Source of the DNA: Salipiger mangrovisoli
GTDB taxonomy: Bacteria > Pseudomonadota > Alphaproteobacteria > Rhodobacterales > Rhodobacteraceae
DNA length: 64,000 bases
Direction: 5' to 3'
Assembly (NCBI RefSeq): GCF_015223355.1
Contig: NZ_JADFFK010000013.1
Coordinates: forward strand, 1 to 64,000
Part shown: positions 63,385-64,000 of the stretch, piece by piece
How the letters are laid out: every line of letters starts with the position of its first letter
Numbering within the stretch: the first letter of the stretch is position 1
Position numbers and translations under genes: made by a program
The notes under the pieces: model-generated
The model's database searches: none
Seen by the model: only the letters and a program-made list of their open reading frames with translations
What the model was told of the DNA's origin: nothing

Positions 63385-64000
63385 GTTTCCTCTCCCTCCC
63401 GAGGTCCGGCAGTGCCTGCCGGACGATATGTGCCATGCCGACCAGCCCCGCCGCGTCGCCGAGCGCGGCGCGCAGCAGCGGCGTATCCCGGTAACTGGGC
63501 ATCGCAGAGCGCGCGATCTCGGCGCGGATCGCGGGCTCCAGCAAATCGAAACCGTTGGCCAGCCCGCCGCCCATCACCAGAACGTCCGGCGCGTAGAGAT
63601 GCAGCAGGTTCGCGAAACCCCGGCCCAGCCAGCGCCCGTGCTCGGCAACGAGCCGTCGCGCCAGCCGGTCGCCGCGACGCGCGGCCTCGATCACGTCGCG
63701 CCCGCTCGGCGGCGGCGTGCCATCCTTGCGCGCGCGCATCACCCGCGCCGCGCGCCAGCCAAGCGCGGTGCCCGAGGCCAGCGCCTCGAAACAGCCCTGC
63801 GCGCCGCAGGCGCAGTCGGTGCTGTGCTCGGCGATCTTCATGTGGCCGATCTCTCCGGCCAGGCCGCCGCGTCCGCGCAACACGTGGCCGTCGACGATCA
63901 CCCCGCCGCCGATGCCGGTCGAGACGGTGACAAAGACCAGCGATCCCGCGCCCTGCCCCGCACCGTGAAGCTGCTCTCCCAGCGCGGCGGCATTGGCGTC
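63377..64000 (-). CDS. ROK family kinase/regulator, C-terminal part (truncated by the window end)
   Basis: About 208 residues are visible. They begin in the middle of the ROK fold with DANAAALGE, which includes the catalytic Asp, then VSTGIGGGVIVDG and LAGEIGHM. The zinc-binding motif CACGAQGCFEALASG follows. ROK proteins phosphorylate glucose or N-acyl-hexosamines or act as repressors; the N-terminus that would show an HTH lies outside the window. It is encoded directly upstream of an ABC ATPase. Confidence 0.9.
   Translation of the reverse strand, partial: DANAAALGEQLHGAGQGAGSLVFVTVSTGIGGGVIVDGHVLRGRGGLAGEIGHMKIAEHSTDCACGAQGCFEALASGTALGWRAARVMRARKDGTPPPSGRDVIEAARRGDRLARRLVAEHGRWLGRGFANLLHLYAPDVLVMGGGLANGFDLLEPAIRAEIARSAMPSYRDTPLLRAALGDAAGLVGMAHIVRQALPDLGRERKLG

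Overview
The window comes from a high-GC alphaproteobacterium, most likely a Rhodobacteraceae (Roseobacter-group) chromosome or large replicon. The evidence is strong G/C third-position bias, many ABC and tripartite (TctABC) importers, a roseobacter-type paa cluster that includes paaN, paaY and a TetR regulator, and polyol operons of the Rhodobacter/Agrobacterium type. No rRNA, tRNA, CRISPR array or prophage was seen. The only mobile-element trace is a decayed IS256-type transposase.

Layout. (1) 1-8.1 kb: the tail of a c-type cytochrome, an FAD/NAD(P)-binding protein, then a GntR regulator, a PLP-dependent cystathionine-lyase-type enzyme and a complete carbohydrate-type ABC importer. (2) 8.1-33.3 kb: a phenylacetate regulon. 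A minus-strand operon carries paaN, a branched-chain-type ABC importer (SBP, livH, livM, livG, livF) and a fused enoyl-CoA hydratase/3-hydroxyacyl-CoA dehydrogenase. Divergent from it is paaG-paaI-paaK-TetR. A second minus-strand operon is paaJ-A-B-C-D-E-(paaC-like)-Z-Y, preceded by paaX, a fused indolepyruvate:ferredoxin oxidoreductase and a divergent Lrp regulator. The same palindrome, GACCGnnCGGTC, lies in front of the paaN/paaG pair and in front of paaJ. (3) 33.7-37.5 kb: a three-subunit membrane-linked gluconate-2-dehydrogenase-like flavocytochrome, then the IS256 remnant. (4) 38.2-47.5 kb: a four-carbon-acid module with a PdxA2-like dehydrogenase, a 2-hydroxyacid dehydrogenase, a DapA-family aldolase and TctABC. 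Divergent genes encode an iron-type alcohol dehydrogenase, a short four-carbon acid sugar kinase and a GntR regulator. (5) 47.5-64 kb: a sugar-alcohol island with a polyol ABC importer, a xylitol-type dehydrogenase, xylulokinase and a HAD phosphatase. A divergent SorC-family regulator is followed by an isomerase/epimerase, a PfkB kinase, a GatZ-like protein and three SDR dehydrogenases. A second ABC ATPase and a ROK kinase run off the end.

How the parts work together. Phenylalanine-type carbon can enter as phenylpyruvate (through the ferredoxin oxidoreductase) or as phenylacetate (ABC uptake, then PaaK). Both routes give phenylacetyl-CoA, which PaaABCDE, PaaG, PaaZ (possibly with PaaN), the fused hydratase/dehydrogenase and PaaJ take to acetyl-CoA and succinyl-CoA. 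In the polyol island, repeats of CAyyTGTAA in front of both the ABC operon and the epimerase-kinase-GatZ-SDR operon suggest that one SorC regulator controls both. All four substrate-binding-protein genes that precede permease genes are followed by a GC-rich RNA hairpin.
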